DNA of 64,000 bases from Pseudarthrobacter sp. NamE5 (GCF_005796225.1 NZ_CM016730.1:62001-126000); one strand, 5' to 3'; positions 15,885-24,468 are shown, counted from the first letter of the stretch. The notes: generated by a model not told the origin, from the sequence alone. Made by a program: numbers and translations.

Positions 15885-16543
15885 TTATTCCTCCAAGGCT
15901 GGGATGCCGAGCTGGGCGCAGACTTCCGGTGGGCCGGGGATAACGGCCACCGTATCGTCGACTACACAGGCAGTTAGGAACGGTATGTAGTTCCCGAACG
16001 TCTTCAGGGAGGGGTCCGGGAAGAGGGGCTTGCCGTTTTGGTCTTTACCTCCCTCAACGGTGCCCGGAGCACCTGGGGGCGGGAAACGAAGCCCTCTGGG
16101 ATGATGTCGTCGTTGATCCCGTTTGGGTTCATGTTTCCCAGGTCCCAGACGCGGCTGCATTGGTTGATGGGGTCGTTGACCTGTTGCATTCCGGCGTTTT
16201 TATCGGCGGGGTTTGGGTTGTTCTTGTCGTCTAACCCAGTGATGAACGTCCCCGTGGTGATGTACGGGGGCATTCTGTCCCCGGGCGCACCCGGAACCGG
16301 GTAAGTGGTGGTGAGGTCGGGGCGGAAGTAGCAGCGGATGTCCCGCTTGTCTTCGACCGGAGCCAAGGCGACGTACACGCCGGCGGCCGTGGTGCCAACC
16401 AGGGCGGTGCCGGCGACGGCTATCACGACCGGCAGGGTAAGCCATTTTCGGGCTGGTTTAGGGCGGCGGCGCGCTTCTTGCCCGAGCAGGTTCTGAACGC
16501 GGTTTTTCGTGTCTTTCGGGTAGGTCACTTCAGATAGGTTCAT
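15885..16543 (-). pseudogene. frameshifted anti-sigma-like membrane protein
   Basis: A paralogue of 12513-13178. The N-terminal frame gives MNLSEVTYPKDTKNRVQNLL, a membrane helix (VVIAVAGTALVGTTAAGVYV), KRDIRCYFRPDLTTTYPVPG and NDDIIPEGFVS. From about 16082 the homology continues in another frame as PPPGAPGTVEGGKDQNGKPL and ends CAQLGIPALEE. One missing C in the TCCCGCCCCCAGG run accounts for the break. It is coupled by ATGA to the upstream sigma gene. It would lack the conserved C-terminus if the shift is real. Confidence 0.75.
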
Positions 16544-17160
16544 GACAGCCTCGCTTCAGCAATTGTGGTGTCGATTTGTTCGACGGATTTCAGGGGCCGG
16601 CTCGTGGCGGCCAGCTTGGTCCGTGCGCGGTGGAGCCTTGATTTCACTGTCCCGGCCCGTATGCCGAGCGTCTTGGCGGCTTCTTCCTGGGGTATTCCGT
16701 TCATGAGGCAGAGGATCACGACGTCCCGTTCGCCGTCGTTCAGTCCGGCAGTGGTTTCCAGAAGTTCGCGGACTGAGCGTTCTGCGTCCAGCCTGGAAGC
16801 AAGTGCTTCTGCGTGGTCCGCTTCATTTTCGCCGTGCCGCGGATCAGAATGTGGCAGCCGGGCAAGGAAGTCGGCATGCCGCCGGGAAGCCCTGGCCCTG
16901 TTGCGGTCTGTGTTCGTCGCTACCCCAAGCAACCACGGAAGGACACTATCTTTCTCCGGTCTTAGCCTGTTGCGCTGCCGCCATGCCTCAAGAAACGTGA
17001 TCGAGACGAGCTCTTCCGCGTCATGCCAGGAACCGCAACGGGAAAGGCAATACCGGAAAACGGCATCAGCGTGCCTGGCGAATAGACCCTCAAAGGCATC
17101 CGCGTCACCCGCTACGCACTTGCGCCACAGGTCTTCGTCATTCTCCGCCATTAACCTCAT
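16540..17160 (-). CDS. ECF-type RNA polymerase sigma factor (second copy)
   Basis: 206 residues from the ATG at 17160, in the same CGGACACTAC-AAGGTATG context as the paralogue at 13780. Region 2 is FARHADAVFRYCLSRCGSWH, DAEELVSITFLEAWRQRNR; region 4 is LNDGERDVVILCLMNGIPQE, EAAKTLGIRAGTVKSRLHRA. Sequence divergence from the first copy is clear but the operon layout is the same, which suggests duplication or independent capture of related cassettes. Confidence 0.88.
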   Translation of the reverse strand: MRLMAENDEDLWRKCVAGDADAFEGLFARHADAVFRYCLSRCGSWHDAEELVSITFLEAWRQRNRLRPEKDSVLPWLLGVATNTDRNRARASRRHADFLARLPHSDPRHGENEADHAEALASRLDAERSVRELLETTAGLNDGERDVVILCLMNGIPQEEAAKTLGIRAGTVKSRLHRARTKLAATSRPLKSVEQIDTTIAEARLS

Positions 17161-17299
17161 ACCTTGTAGTGTCCGCAGAAGCCGAAAAGGGTCCCGACCG
17201 CTGAAAAAAACTTTCCGGGCTACAAAAGAACTCCTGATATGAGGCCAGCCCAGCATCGAGAGGTGCAGTGCGCAGCCTACGTGGTTGCCTTAGCGCTGC

Positions 17300-17760
17300 T
17301 CAGGCTCCTGGCACTCGTCCCGAGGTCCCAGCGACAAGGATGTTCTCGTGGACAGCTGCGAAACCCTCGTTTTCGAGTAGTGAAGTGTCGTAGTTATCCG
17401 GGACCAGGACCAAAGAAACCACTCCGTTCATGGCGGTCCTTACTATTTCACTCCCTGAGTTGGACTCGTCGCTGCACCCGGTCACCCACAAGTCAGGCCT
17501 TTCATCAGGAAACGCCGTGATGCATGTGTAAGGAGCGTTCGTCGCCTGCGCGACGAAGTAGCGGATACCGTCCTTGGCGGCCAGAAGACGGGTAGTGTGT
17601 TCGCTCCGCATCATCGCCGGAACACGAGCAGGGAGGACATCGCGTCTGTCGCTTCACGGTCTAAAGCGCTGATTGTTGGGGACGCGGGTGTACAGGCAGC
17701 CAACAGGAGAGTGGCGCTCATGATGGTCCCGCCAGCAATCGCGCGACGGATTCGATTCAA
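17300..17760 (-). pseudogene. frameshifted secreted lipoprotein
   Basis: From a TTG at 17760 with GAGGGGGG upstream, the frame gives a lipoprotein signal, MNRIRRAIAGGTIMSATLLL then AAC (lipobox), followed by TPASPTISALDREATDAMSS. That frame ends at a TGA near 17610. Homology-like sequence continues in another frame as MMRSEHTTRLLAAKDGIRYF, VAQATNAPYTCITAFPDERP and on to 17300. A one-base indel near 17625 joins them into about 153 residues. The mature part has paired Cys (YTCITAF, VTGCSDE). No function is known. Confidence 0.6.
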
Positions 17761-17951
17761 GACTCTGCCCCCCTCAGGCTCGGTCCTACGACCTTACCGG
17801 ACCGGCCTAGAGGGTTTACCTTACGACCCCGTGCGCCCGGTAGATCCTCCACCGCTCCGGGCCGGGCTATCTTGCATAGCCAAGCTTTCGAGGCACGTGG
17901 GCAAGCGGGGCAGTATTGTTACCGGCATGCTCCTACCCGCAAGATAGAAAA

Positions 17952-18246
17952 ATGGCGAAGAACAGGACTGTTACCGGCAAATCCCTCATCTTCTCCCTTG
18001 CCCTTGCGATTGTCGTCGGTGTAGCAATCCGGCCTGCTCCAAGGATGGCAATACTCCTTGATTGGTCTTGGTGCCGGCCTCGGTCCCCTTATAGGCGCCT
18101 ACTTCGGCAACAAAAAGGCCGCGCAGGTTGACGCATACCGGGAAGAATGGCTGGAGAAAGCGGAAGTCTCGGGGAACAAAGCGTCCTTGACCACGGGCCT
18201 AAAGCAGAAGTTGGTTGAGGAGCGACCAGGGAGAGTCCGGCATTAA
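17952..18246 (+). pseudogene. frameshifted small membrane protein
   Basis: MAKNRTVTGKSLIFSLALAI then VVGVAI runs in one frame. GLLQGWQYSLIGLGAGLGPL, IGAYFGNKKAAQ and an acidic tail (REEWLEKAEVSGNKAS) run in another. Removing one C from ATCCGGCC at about 18029 restores a continuous protein of about 97 residues with two helices. The family is not recognised. B13 and a motif A-like sequence follow. Confidence 0.6.
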
Positions 18247-18248
18247 CC

Positions 18249-18277
18249 TGTCCCGCTAGAGGATCCCCTACCGGACA
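18249..18277. repeat. motif B palindrome (B13)
   Basis: TGTCCCGCTAGAGGATCC and CCTACCGGACA form a near-palindrome centred on GGATCC, starting three bases after the stop codon. A partial motif A (GTGTCTCGTA at 18289) follows. Confidence 0.7.
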
Positions 18278-18331
18278 CTCGAGCATTCGTGTCTCGTATA
18301 GAGCCGCGGGTCTCTTTAATGGGAGAGAGAT

Positions 18332-18706
18332 ATGGCCCAATATTCTGAATGCGCGAGCCTGGCCAGCGTTTATCTCGAAGACAGTTGGGTGCTGTCAGTG
18401 GACGCCATGCCGACGACGCTGGAACTGTTAGTCGATTTCGTTCTGAAGGAGAGTCACCCTGCCTATGCATCTCCGGCGCCCGGCGAACAATATTGCTACA
18501 AGAAAGGAAGACTGGTCTTTTCTTCGCTGGTAGAGCTCCACTGGGTAGACCAGGGCCGCAGGCCGGCAGTGGATGCAAGCGGAGAGCTTGACTACGGATC
18601 CTTCGACGTGGCCCAGTTCGAAGGCCAAGCTTGGACCCTTATAGGAGATTTTGGAAGAATTTCCTTCCTCTCCCAGGCACCTCCATCAATCGAGTGGCAA
18701 TTCTGA
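18332..18706 (+). CDS. conserved hypothetical, immunity-like
   Basis: 124 residues with GGGAGAGAT before the ATG. SLASVYLEDSWVLSVDAMPT, TLELLVDFVLKESHPAYASP, PGEQYCYKKGRLVFSSL and WTLIGDFGRISFLSQAPPS match a small family with a conserved P-G-E-Q-Y-C-Y...G.L.F core that I recall from isolated immunity-type genes. It is predicted beta-rich. The function is unknown. Confidence 0.7.
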   Translation: MAQYSECASLASVYLEDSWVLSVDAMPTTLELLVDFVLKESHPAYASPAPGEQYCYKKGRLVFSSLVELHWVDQGRRPAVDASGELDYGSFDVAQFEGQAWTLIGDFGRISFLSQAPPSIEWQF

Positions 18707-18752
18707 GCGTATGTCTTGCCCGCTAACGAAGACGCCCGGCGACAAATTTGGT

Positions 18753-18779
18753 TGCCCATAAGAGATCCTCTTACGGGCA
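18753..18779. repeat. motif B palindrome (B14)
   Basis: TGCCCATAAGAG, ATC and CTCTTACGGGCA form a palindrome with a single mismatch in the arms, the clearest example of motif B. Motif A S9 follows 28 bases later. Confidence 0.82.
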
Positions 18780-18807
18780 CCCGAAGCTGCGCGTAGCCCG
18801 TCGCAAC

Positions 18808-18840
18808 GTGTCTCGTAACCCGGGTGCCTCAAATCCCTAG
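18808..18840. repeat. motif A, left half (S9)
   Basis: GTGTCTCGTAACC, a short spacer, then GTGCCTCAAATCCCTAG. The right half is missing. A further B-like palindrome (GCGACCGGTTGACGATCC, TTTACCGC) lies at 18869-18894. The remaining 130 bases before the next gene hold nothing else recognisable. Confidence 0.7.
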
Positions 18841-19027
18841 CCATAGAAGACAGCGGATCGCGGGTGTGGCGACCGGTTGACGATCCTTTACCGCTTGTGT
18901 TCAGCAAGGCGGGCAGGGGCCGGAACGGCCCTGCGTCGAATTCATCGAGAGCGAACCGCGGAATAAGTGCGGCGTTCCAAGCGGAATCCTGATGCTATTT
19001 AAGCTGACCACGCTGTAGCGTGCTCCC

Positions 19028-19513
19028 GTGGGCTACTTCATACGAGCGTTTTGCACTTTGGGCGAACTCCCGCCTCTCCGTTCGGTTCTGGCGTCTGCTG
19101 CTGATCATGGCAGCAATCTTGCCCTCGATCCTGCACTCACCAGTCCACACACGATCGAAGACACTGGCTGGACGCGGGCGGGCATCGGGTACAAGAACAA
19201 CAAAGCGCCTATTCTTCTCGAGGTAAACCGGGATATCGAAGAAGAGGATTCTTCGATGCGCGAAGAGGTAGAGGAGTTCCTGGAGTTCCTTGAAGATGCC
19301 CCGAGAAATAGACACAGAAGGCGTGTAGAAAAGCATCTAAAGAACACACGATTCATCGTTTCCGCCCAGTTGCCAACGAGCGACATTGACGAGGATGGCT
19401 TCGCGGCCTTGGGGCACGTCCTGGAGTACTTCATCGACAATAACGGAGCCATCATCCAAGCGGATGGTGAGGGATTTTACGAGGGCCGCAAACTCATTGT
19501 TGAGCTGGACTAA
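19028..19513 (+). CDS. conserved hypothetical, immunity-like
   Basis: 161 residues from a GTG at 19028. MGYFIRAFCTLGELPPLRSV at the start, the APILLEVNRD stretch, SSMREEVEEFLEFLEDAP, LKNTRFIVSAQLPTSDIDED and the closing ADGEGFYEGRKLIVELD match a widespread small family that I know as hypothetical. The conserved MGYF start supports the GTG. Single-gene module. Confidence 0.75.
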   Translation: MGYFIRAFCTLGELPPLRSVLASAADHGSNLALDPALTSPHTIEDTGWTRAGIGYKNNKAPILLEVNRDIEEEDSSMREEVEEFLEFLEDAPRNRHRRRVEKHLKNTRFIVSAQLPTSDIDEDGFAALGHVLEYFIDNNGAIIQADGEGFYEGRKLIVELD

Positions 19514-19696
19514 CACGTCCTGAGCCCGCCCTACGTCCGTCCAGAAATCCCCACTAGGCGCCTAAAGCGTCCGACGGGCGACCAGTGAAAGGGCGCGTAA
19601 GGCTCATTGCTCATGAAACTGTTGTTCACTAGGGCACGGCAGAAACCTGAAGTTGCCGCACATGAAGGCCAGCCCTCGCTAAATGGGCGGATGTGG

Positions 19697-19721
19697 TTCC
19701 GTAAGGATCCGGTGACGGGCA
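19697..19721. repeat. motif B (B16)
   Basis: TTCCGTAAGGATCCGG and TGACGGGCA are centred on GGATCC, 28 bases before motif A S10. The 19514-19690 stretch before it holds only degenerate fragments. Confidence 0.65.
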
Positions 19722-19748
19722 GTGAACCCTGCCCCGAACTGAGGCGAT

Positions 19749-19782
19749 GTGTCTCAAATCCCGTGTGCCTCAAAACGCTAAG
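19749..19782. repeat. motif A, left half (S10)
   Basis: GTGTCTCAAATCC, GT, then GTGCCTCAAAACGCTAAGG. The left arms are nearly consensus; the right half is absent. Confidence 0.75.
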
Positions 19783-19842
19783 GATGTGCGACGGGAGCTT
19801 CGTTGTGCCCGAACATCTTTTAGACCCTTTGATGTGGTGCAT

Positions 19843-21099
19843 TCAGTGCTCGGCCGCCCCTGGATTTGTAGGGAGTTCACCAAAGCGAAAGGCTACGTGG
19901 TGCACCTTCTCAGGAGCAGGTGGTGCCGGCCACACTAAGAGTAGGTGTTCCTCTGTTGACTCCAGGGAAATGGTTTGGAACTCGGAAACTCGGCCGCGTG
20001 CCATACAGCGGATTCTGTACCAGCCGGGTCCGGCTGTACTGAGTTCCGGCAGCGATGGCGTGTCATTGAACCCACCCACGGCCAGCTGCCCTGTAGGGGA
20101 ATGAATCGAGACATCGACGGCTTCCTCCCAGCCATCGAGGGAAAATTCTGGCTCGGAGTCCAGCAAGGATACACCGACGGTGATGAAGCCGGTATCGGTG
20201 CCGGTGATGACGACCGCCCCGGCCTCCAAGGGGCACACGAGACCGTTGCAGTCTTTCAGCTGCTGGGGGGAGGGAATCGCAGTAATGTGGTCATCAACCA
20301 GGGAGTAGAAGCGATAGCTGATGTCTACCCTGTCTCTGGTCACGGCCAGCCGGGCCGCGCCTCCCTTAGCTGATGTGGACAAAGAGCGGGACGCCGGCCG
20401 GGACCGGCTTGTGCTGGCAGGTGATCGCAGAGCAGTGCTTTTAAAGGCATGACGGGCTCGTTCACCAGCCTCAGCGCTGATAATGACCACTGGGGGCGGG
20501 GAATCTTGGGTTATCAGTTGTGGTCCTGCGTGCGCCGTGGCGGTTGGCGGCTCCTGGCCCTGCCACATTTTGATGAAACCCGGCAGGCTATTGCCTTGCT
20601 CTGATTTGGAGGACAGGACGGACACCGGTGAAGGAGGTTCCTTCCAGAACTGGACCAGATGCCGTTCGACGGGTGACTCCACAACCAGGTCAAAGGCTGT
20701 GTCCCGGCCGGTGGCGTGAAGCCGGGCACGGTAGCTTCCCCTGTCATTGCCCGTGATGGTGCCGATGTCCTTTATCTCCCAGCCTGTGGGCTCACTAAAG
20801 AAGGCCCGCCCCCCGGGGAGCATCAGGGACACCTCGTGGATGTCCTCCCAGTCCGGCGAACTGGTTTCCGGTCTGGCCTCGAGGACCTCCACCGTCAAGT
20901 CGATGGGCCCTGAGTGCACTCCCGTGGACACCAACGGAACTCTCAGCGGAGTCTCCTGCCTCTCGCCGCGCATCGACGCCTGCAGGGCAGTTACAGGGTC
21001 TGCCGGAGGAAAGGGCGCCACGACGAAATCCACGGCATGACCAGACGCCCTGATAACAAAAGCTGTCGATTCGATCACGGGCCCCTGCCTCTCAAGCAA
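19843..21099 (-). CDS. two-domain protein of unknown function
   Basis: 418 residues. Two related segments can be aligned. The first, at about 50-160, has VSTGVHSGPIDLTVEVLEAR, DWEDIHEVSLMLPGG and ERHLVQFWKEPPSP. The second, at about 275-400, has TGFITVGVSLLDSEPEF, GWEEAVDVSIHSPTGQ and EEHLLLVWPAPPAPE. Each appears as a beta-rich domain ending in a (Q/V)(F/V)W.(E/A)PP element. A linker of about 100 residues rich in Ser/Arg/Ala joins them. This looks like a duplicated immunity-type or structural domain; the family is not recognised. It is the largest gene in the array. Confidence 0.75.
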   Translation of the reverse strand: MLERQGPVIESTAFVIRASGHAVDFVVAPFPPADPVTALQASMRGERQETPLRVPLVSTGVHSGPIDLTVEVLEARPETSSPDWEDIHEVSLMLPGGRAFFSEPTGWEIKDIGTITGNDRGSYRARLHATGRDTAFDLVVESPVERHLVQFWKEPPSPVSVLSSKSEQGNSLPGFIKMWQGQEPPTATAHAGPQLITQDSPPPVVIISAEAGERARHAFKSTALRSPASTSRSRPASRSLSTSAKGGAARLAVTRDRVDISYRFYSLVDDHITAIPSPQQLKDCNGLVCPLEAGAVVITGTDTGFITVGVSLLDSEPEFSLDGWEEAVDVSIHSPTGQLAVGGFNDTPSLPELSTAGPGWYRIRCMARGRVSEFQTISLESTEEHLLLVWPAPPAPEKVHHVAFRFGELPTNPGAAEH

Positions 21100-21379
21100 T
21101 AGCTATGGAAGGCCTTGGCCTCGATTACACGCATTGGAACATGATGACGACGGCAAGTACAGAGCCAGGTCCGCCCGTCTCAGGTTCCAAGAGATTGAGG
21201 CTGCCGGGGCAGGGTGATCGCGCTTGAGGCTGCGAAAATCGGATTGACGGGCCAGATCCCCCGTGTCCAAAGGCAAAAGACTCTGTCAATGCACTGCTGC
21301 CAAGCGCAGCAAAATGGCGGCGACCAGAACCGCCCGTTGAGCTTGCAGTTGCACGCAGGCCCTGACCACGATCCGCAGG

Positions 21380-21820
21380 ATGTTCAAGAAGCGTTCCCAA
21401 GGCTATTCTCGGCAAATGAACGAACACTTGGTTTCGGCAGAGGCCGAGGGCTACACATTTACGTTCGGCATTAGCCGAATGACGCTTCGCATAGCTGGGC
21501 TATGTGCAGTCGTTGCCGGGACAATCCTTGCCGTCTTGATAAATGCCACGGAGCCGTTCCGCATCCCGTTGGGAATTGCCCTTGGAGTCCTCGCGATCAC
21601 CCTGCTAGTTGCCTACGCCGTCAATAGCTCAGCACGCGAGCATGAGCCGAATCCGGGGCCTACTGAACACACCAGGGAGCGCGAAGTGACGTTCGGCAAG
21701 ATGGCGCGTAAGAAGTCCCTGGCGGCGGAGCTTGCCCTCCTTGCAGAACTGCATAGAAGTGGCGCGCTTTCTGACGAGGAATTTAGCGCCGCCAAAGGCC
21801 GCATCCTCGGCGGAAGATAG
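21380..21820 (+). CDS. SHOCT-domain membrane protein
   Basis: 146 residues; an ATG at 21416 is an alternative start. Two membrane helices (AGLCAVVAGTILAVLI; IPLGIALGVLAITLLVAYAV) precede a charged linker and a C-terminal SHOCT domain (LAAELALLAELHRSGALSDE, EFSAAKGRIL). SHOCT domains mediate oligomerisation and often end small membrane proteins. It converges with the lipoprotein gene on the other strand, and their 3' ends overlap by 38 bases. Confidence 0.75.
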   Translation: MFKKRSQGYSRQMNEHLVSAEAEGYTFTFGISRMTLRIAGLCAVVAGTILAVLINATEPFRIPLGIALGVLAITLLVAYAVNSSAREHEPNPGPTEHTREREVTFGKMARKKSLAAELALLAELHRSGALSDEEFSAAKGRILGGR

Positions 21821-22373
21821 CCCAGGAGTGCCACCCCTCCCGACTGAAGAGTTGCTCTAGAGGTTCCCTCTCGCGTGCCGAGCTTTGTCTTGGCCAGCGC
21901 GTGATTATCAGTGCCTCCACCGGCGTCGCACACGAGGCGAGCTCAAAGCTCTCAGCTCCTTCTGCCCGGTTGTTCCTGCCGGTGTCGTCGCACCAGTCAA
22001 TATTGTGCGGCATTGCCGTGACGGTCGCCTCGCCAGCTGCTATTTCTGCAGGGACAGTAAAGGTATACGTAAATTCGCCAGCATCAGTCATTGGAGCCGT
22101 AGCGCTGATAACTTCCGTGCCGCTTTTATCTGTAACACTCACTTGAATCCTGGCATTGACCCCGTAGCGGGGATTGCAATCGGACGCAGGCGCAGCGACT
22201 GTCACCATCTCTCCTGGTTTGGCGGATGTTGGACTCACCGAATAAGAAGGCGGGAAGCAAGGCGGCTGGTCACCGCCGACTGGTTCATCACGCGGGGATG
22301 AGGAGCAAGCGCCTGCGGTGACCGTCAGAACAGCGCTAACAACCAGCGCCGCAAACCTCCCCAGAACCTTCAT
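21783..22373 (-). CDS. secreted lipoprotein
   Basis: 196 residues starting MKVLGRFAALVVSAVLTVTA followed by the GAC lipobox (Cys23). The mature part (YSVSPTSAKPGEMVTVAAPA, EVISATAPMTDAGEFTYTFT, VPAEIAAGEATVTA) looks like a single Ig-like beta-sandwich. It is conserved-looking to about residue 160 (SCATPVEALIITR). The last 37 residues (PRQSSAREREPLEQLFSREG and on) read like out-of-frame sequence, so the 3' end may have been altered by the junction with the convergent SHOCT gene. Confidence 0.7.
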   Translation of the reverse strand: MKVLGRFAALVVSAVLTVTAGACSSSPRDEPVGGDQPPCFPPSYSVSPTSAKPGEMVTVAAPASDCNPRYGVNARIQVSVTDKSGTEVISATAPMTDAGEFTYTFTVPAEIAAGEATVTAMPHNIDWCDDTGRNNRAEGAESFELASCATPVEALIITRWPRQSSAREREPLEQLFSREGWHSWAIFRRGCGLWRR

Positions 22374-22502
22374 GTACCCATTCTTTGCCTACCTGCCACT
22401 TCACGCTTGAAACGCCCAGATTGTCCCCGAATCGTTGCCCTCCATTCAGTCTTACCAGCGTCTCTAACTCTTGCTCCGGAGAGTTCCGTCTACGGGAGGC
22501 CG

Positions 22503-22547
22503 GTGTCTCGAAACTGTTGTGCCTCGGAACGCAAGGGTTTTGAGACG
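22503..22547. repeat. motif A (S11)
   Basis: GTGTCTCGAAACTG, TTGTGCCTCGGAACGCAAGG, then GTTTTGAGAC, in the nested A layout with a few substitutions. Confidence 0.75.
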
Positions 22548-22734
22548 GTCCGGCGCGTAACCCTCTAGGCACTTACCGAGAAGGTTTTTCGGACGCGTCA
22601 CATGGGTGACCACCCCTTGAATTGCTTCGGGATCCTTGAACCTCAAAATGATGCTTCCCACACCTCCTCGTTTCCGCCCCGAAGATTAGACAGTAGAGTG
22701 CGAGGACCAGTAAGACGAGTGAGGCCAATCATCC

Positions 22735-23349
22735 ATGTTTGATCGTTTTTCCGCGGATTTCACACCTACGGCGCGAGAACCCCGGAGGGTCGAAGAGGCA
22801 GCGTCTCCCGCTATCCTCTCCAAGCTGTTCGACAGCTATGGAGGAACTTCCTTCAATAATGGCATTTACCGGATCCACACCCCTGGCTCTTCCAAGGCAG
22901 CCTCCAAGGCCGCTGCCGAGGCTTATCCCGCACTGCGGATGCCTCTCGTGTGCTTTGGCTTCGACTGGTTGGGACGTCAGTTCGCGCTTGATCTGGACCG
23001 GGGAACACGTGAGGACCCGGAAGTAGTGCTGCTGGAACCTGGCACCGGTGAAGCCTTGGAAGTGCCTGTGTCGTTTTCCGAGTTTCATGATGTAGCACTT
23101 TTTCGCTACCGCGATTCCTGCCTCTTTCCGGACTGGTTCGCCGACTGGCTTGCCAGCGGAGGTGCTGCACCTGCCTTCACTGAATGTGTCGGATACAAAC
23201 GGCCCCTTTTCCTGGGCGGCGAGGACGAGACCCCCAACCTCGAGTTGACGGACCTCGACGTCTACTGGTCCAGGATGGGGCAACTCCTGATCGCTACGCG
23301 CGACCTCCCTGATGGCAGCCCAGTTCCGCACCTGAAACTGTCTAACTAA
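22735..23349 (+). CDS. Tdi1/DUF1851-like immunity protein
   Basis: 204 residues. LVCFGFDWLGRQFALDLDRG (about 74-93) and the C-terminal ECVGYKRPLFLGGEDETPNL, ELTDLDVYW closely fit the T6SS-immunity Tdi1 / DUF1851 C-terminal pattern (VGYKxPLFLGGxDxxxNLE). Proteins of this type neutralise ADP-ribosylating or related toxins in polymorphic toxin systems. No toxin gene is present nearby, so it would be an orphan immunity gene. A weak A-like half-site is upstream and no site separates it from the next gene. Confidence 0.85.
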   Translation: MFDRFSADFTPTAREPRRVEEAASPAILSKLFDSYGGTSFNNGIYRIHTPGSSKAASKAAAEAYPALRMPLVCFGFDWLGRQFALDLDRGTREDPEVVLLEPGTGEALEVPVSFSEFHDVALFRYRDSCLFPDWFADWLASGGAAPAFTECVGYKRPLFLGGEDETPNLELTDLDVYWSRMGQLLIATRDLPDGSPVPHLKLSN

Positions 23350-23495
23350 GCCGTGTCGCTGGCCCTACAGCCTCGCTCGCCTTCGTGTCGGCACGTGTCC
23401 GAATGCTTCCTTACACTCTGATTGCGATTACCAGCGCGGTAACCTCAGACCGCCACGACGGGGATGGGCTGAGGGGAGTCTGAGACGATGCAGCA

Positions 23496-23855
23496 ATGAC
23501 TATTAGCAGCGCGCACGCAACTGCATTTTTCGAGGAAGTTGTCCGCGAACAGCAGGTCTGGACTATCAGGGACGTTCACGGCTTTCCAGCACCGCTTGGA
23601 AGCGATGGGTTTCGTAGCATGCCCTTCTGGTCCCTGAGCTCACGAGCGGAGCGCGTCATCTCCAATGTCCAGGATTATGCTGGCTTCGAAAAAGTCATGA
23701 TCCCTCTCAGCGACTGGCGATCAAAGTGGCTGCCCGGTCTGGAACGAGATGGGCTACGTGTGGGGCTCAACTGGTCCGGTAGTCGGGCAACGGGCTATGA
23801 CGTAGAACCAAGCGCGGCCCTGGCGTCCTTAACCACTCGCCAACCATCCGAATAG
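23496..23855 (+). CDS. DUF2750 domain-containing protein
   Basis: 119 residues starting MTISSAHATAFFEEVVREQQ. VWTIRDVHGFPAPLGSDGFR, SMPFWSLSSRAERVISNV and FEKVMIPLSDWRSKWLPGLE, RDGLRVGLNWSG follow the DUF2750 pattern throughout. This family is found in SUKH-like and immunity-type clusters; no biochemical role is established. The protein is full-length. Confidence 0.88.
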   Translation: MTISSAHATAFFEEVVREQQVWTIRDVHGFPAPLGSDGFRSMPFWSLSSRAERVISNVQDYAGFEKVMIPLSDWRSKWLPGLERDGLRVGLNWSGSRATGYDVEPSAALASLTTRQPSE

Positions 23856-23893
23856 ATGCTCAGTGGAGGTCCTCATGAAATAGCTGAACCTCT

Positions 23894-23957
23894 GTGTCTC
23901 GTAGCCCCTATAGCTCGAATCCCTAGGGTTTTTGAGCCGCAGAGGATTTAAAGACAC
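23894..23957. repeat. motif A, degenerate nested form (S12)
   Basis: The outer arms GTGTCTCGTAGCC and GGATTTAAAGACAC enclose GCTCGAATCCCTAGGGTTTT and GAGC. The inner arms keep the CCCTAGGG core, and the total length (64 bases) matches S6. Confidence 0.72.
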
Positions 23958-24015
23958 CGACGCAGCAACCGAGCACTGTTTCAGCCAGATCACCACACAA
24001 TGATTCTCGAAATGC

Positions 24016-24468
24016 TTAGGCGAAGCCCCTGAATATGCTGTCGGGGCCAACGTTTCCAGCAAAGTCTTCCCAGTCCATATTGGCTAAATTCAGGTTATTA
24101 TCAATGCCCCAAAGCTCATGTGCCACACAGCGAAACGGTTGATGAGAGACCTCATCAAGATCCACAACCAGAATCGGGTAGTCCGGTTCCAGAGCATCGT
24201 GGTCCACAACGAAAAGGACGGCTGCCTGATTCTTGGCCGCTAGAGCAGCTTCACGAAGCCGCTCCAAGTCAGCGTTTTCCCACACGGGGTCGTCTACGAC
24301 TTCCACATAGGCGCGAAAGCCGTCATCGTTTTCAGTCAGTACAACTGAGAGGGCATCAAGCCAACCCTTCTCATCCGCGAAGGTCGTGCGAACTAAGAGG
24401 GAATTTTCTGTCTCAGGAAGAGCCGTCATGAGGCCATCCAACCACGACGCATTTTCCACACCTCTCAT
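24016..24468 (-). CDS. DUF6924-like protein
   Basis: 150 residues from the ATG at 24468; ATG at 24426 is possible. LPETENSLLVRTTFADEKGW, DGFRAYVEVVDDPVWENADL, AAVLFVVDHDALEPDYPILV, VDLDEVSHQPFRCV, ELWGIDNNLNLANMDWEDFA and GPDSIFRGF match the DUF6924 pattern I recall from Streptomyces and relatives. No function is known. The open frame extends 52 codons upstream without similarity to the family. Confidence 0.78.
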   Translation of the reverse strand: MRGVENASWLDGLMTALPETENSLLVRTTFADEKGWLDALSVVLTENDDGFRAYVEVVDDPVWENADLERLREAALAAKNQAAVLFVVDHDALEPDYPILVVDLDEVSHQPFRCVAHELWGIDNNLNLANMDWEDFAGNVGPDSIFRGFA

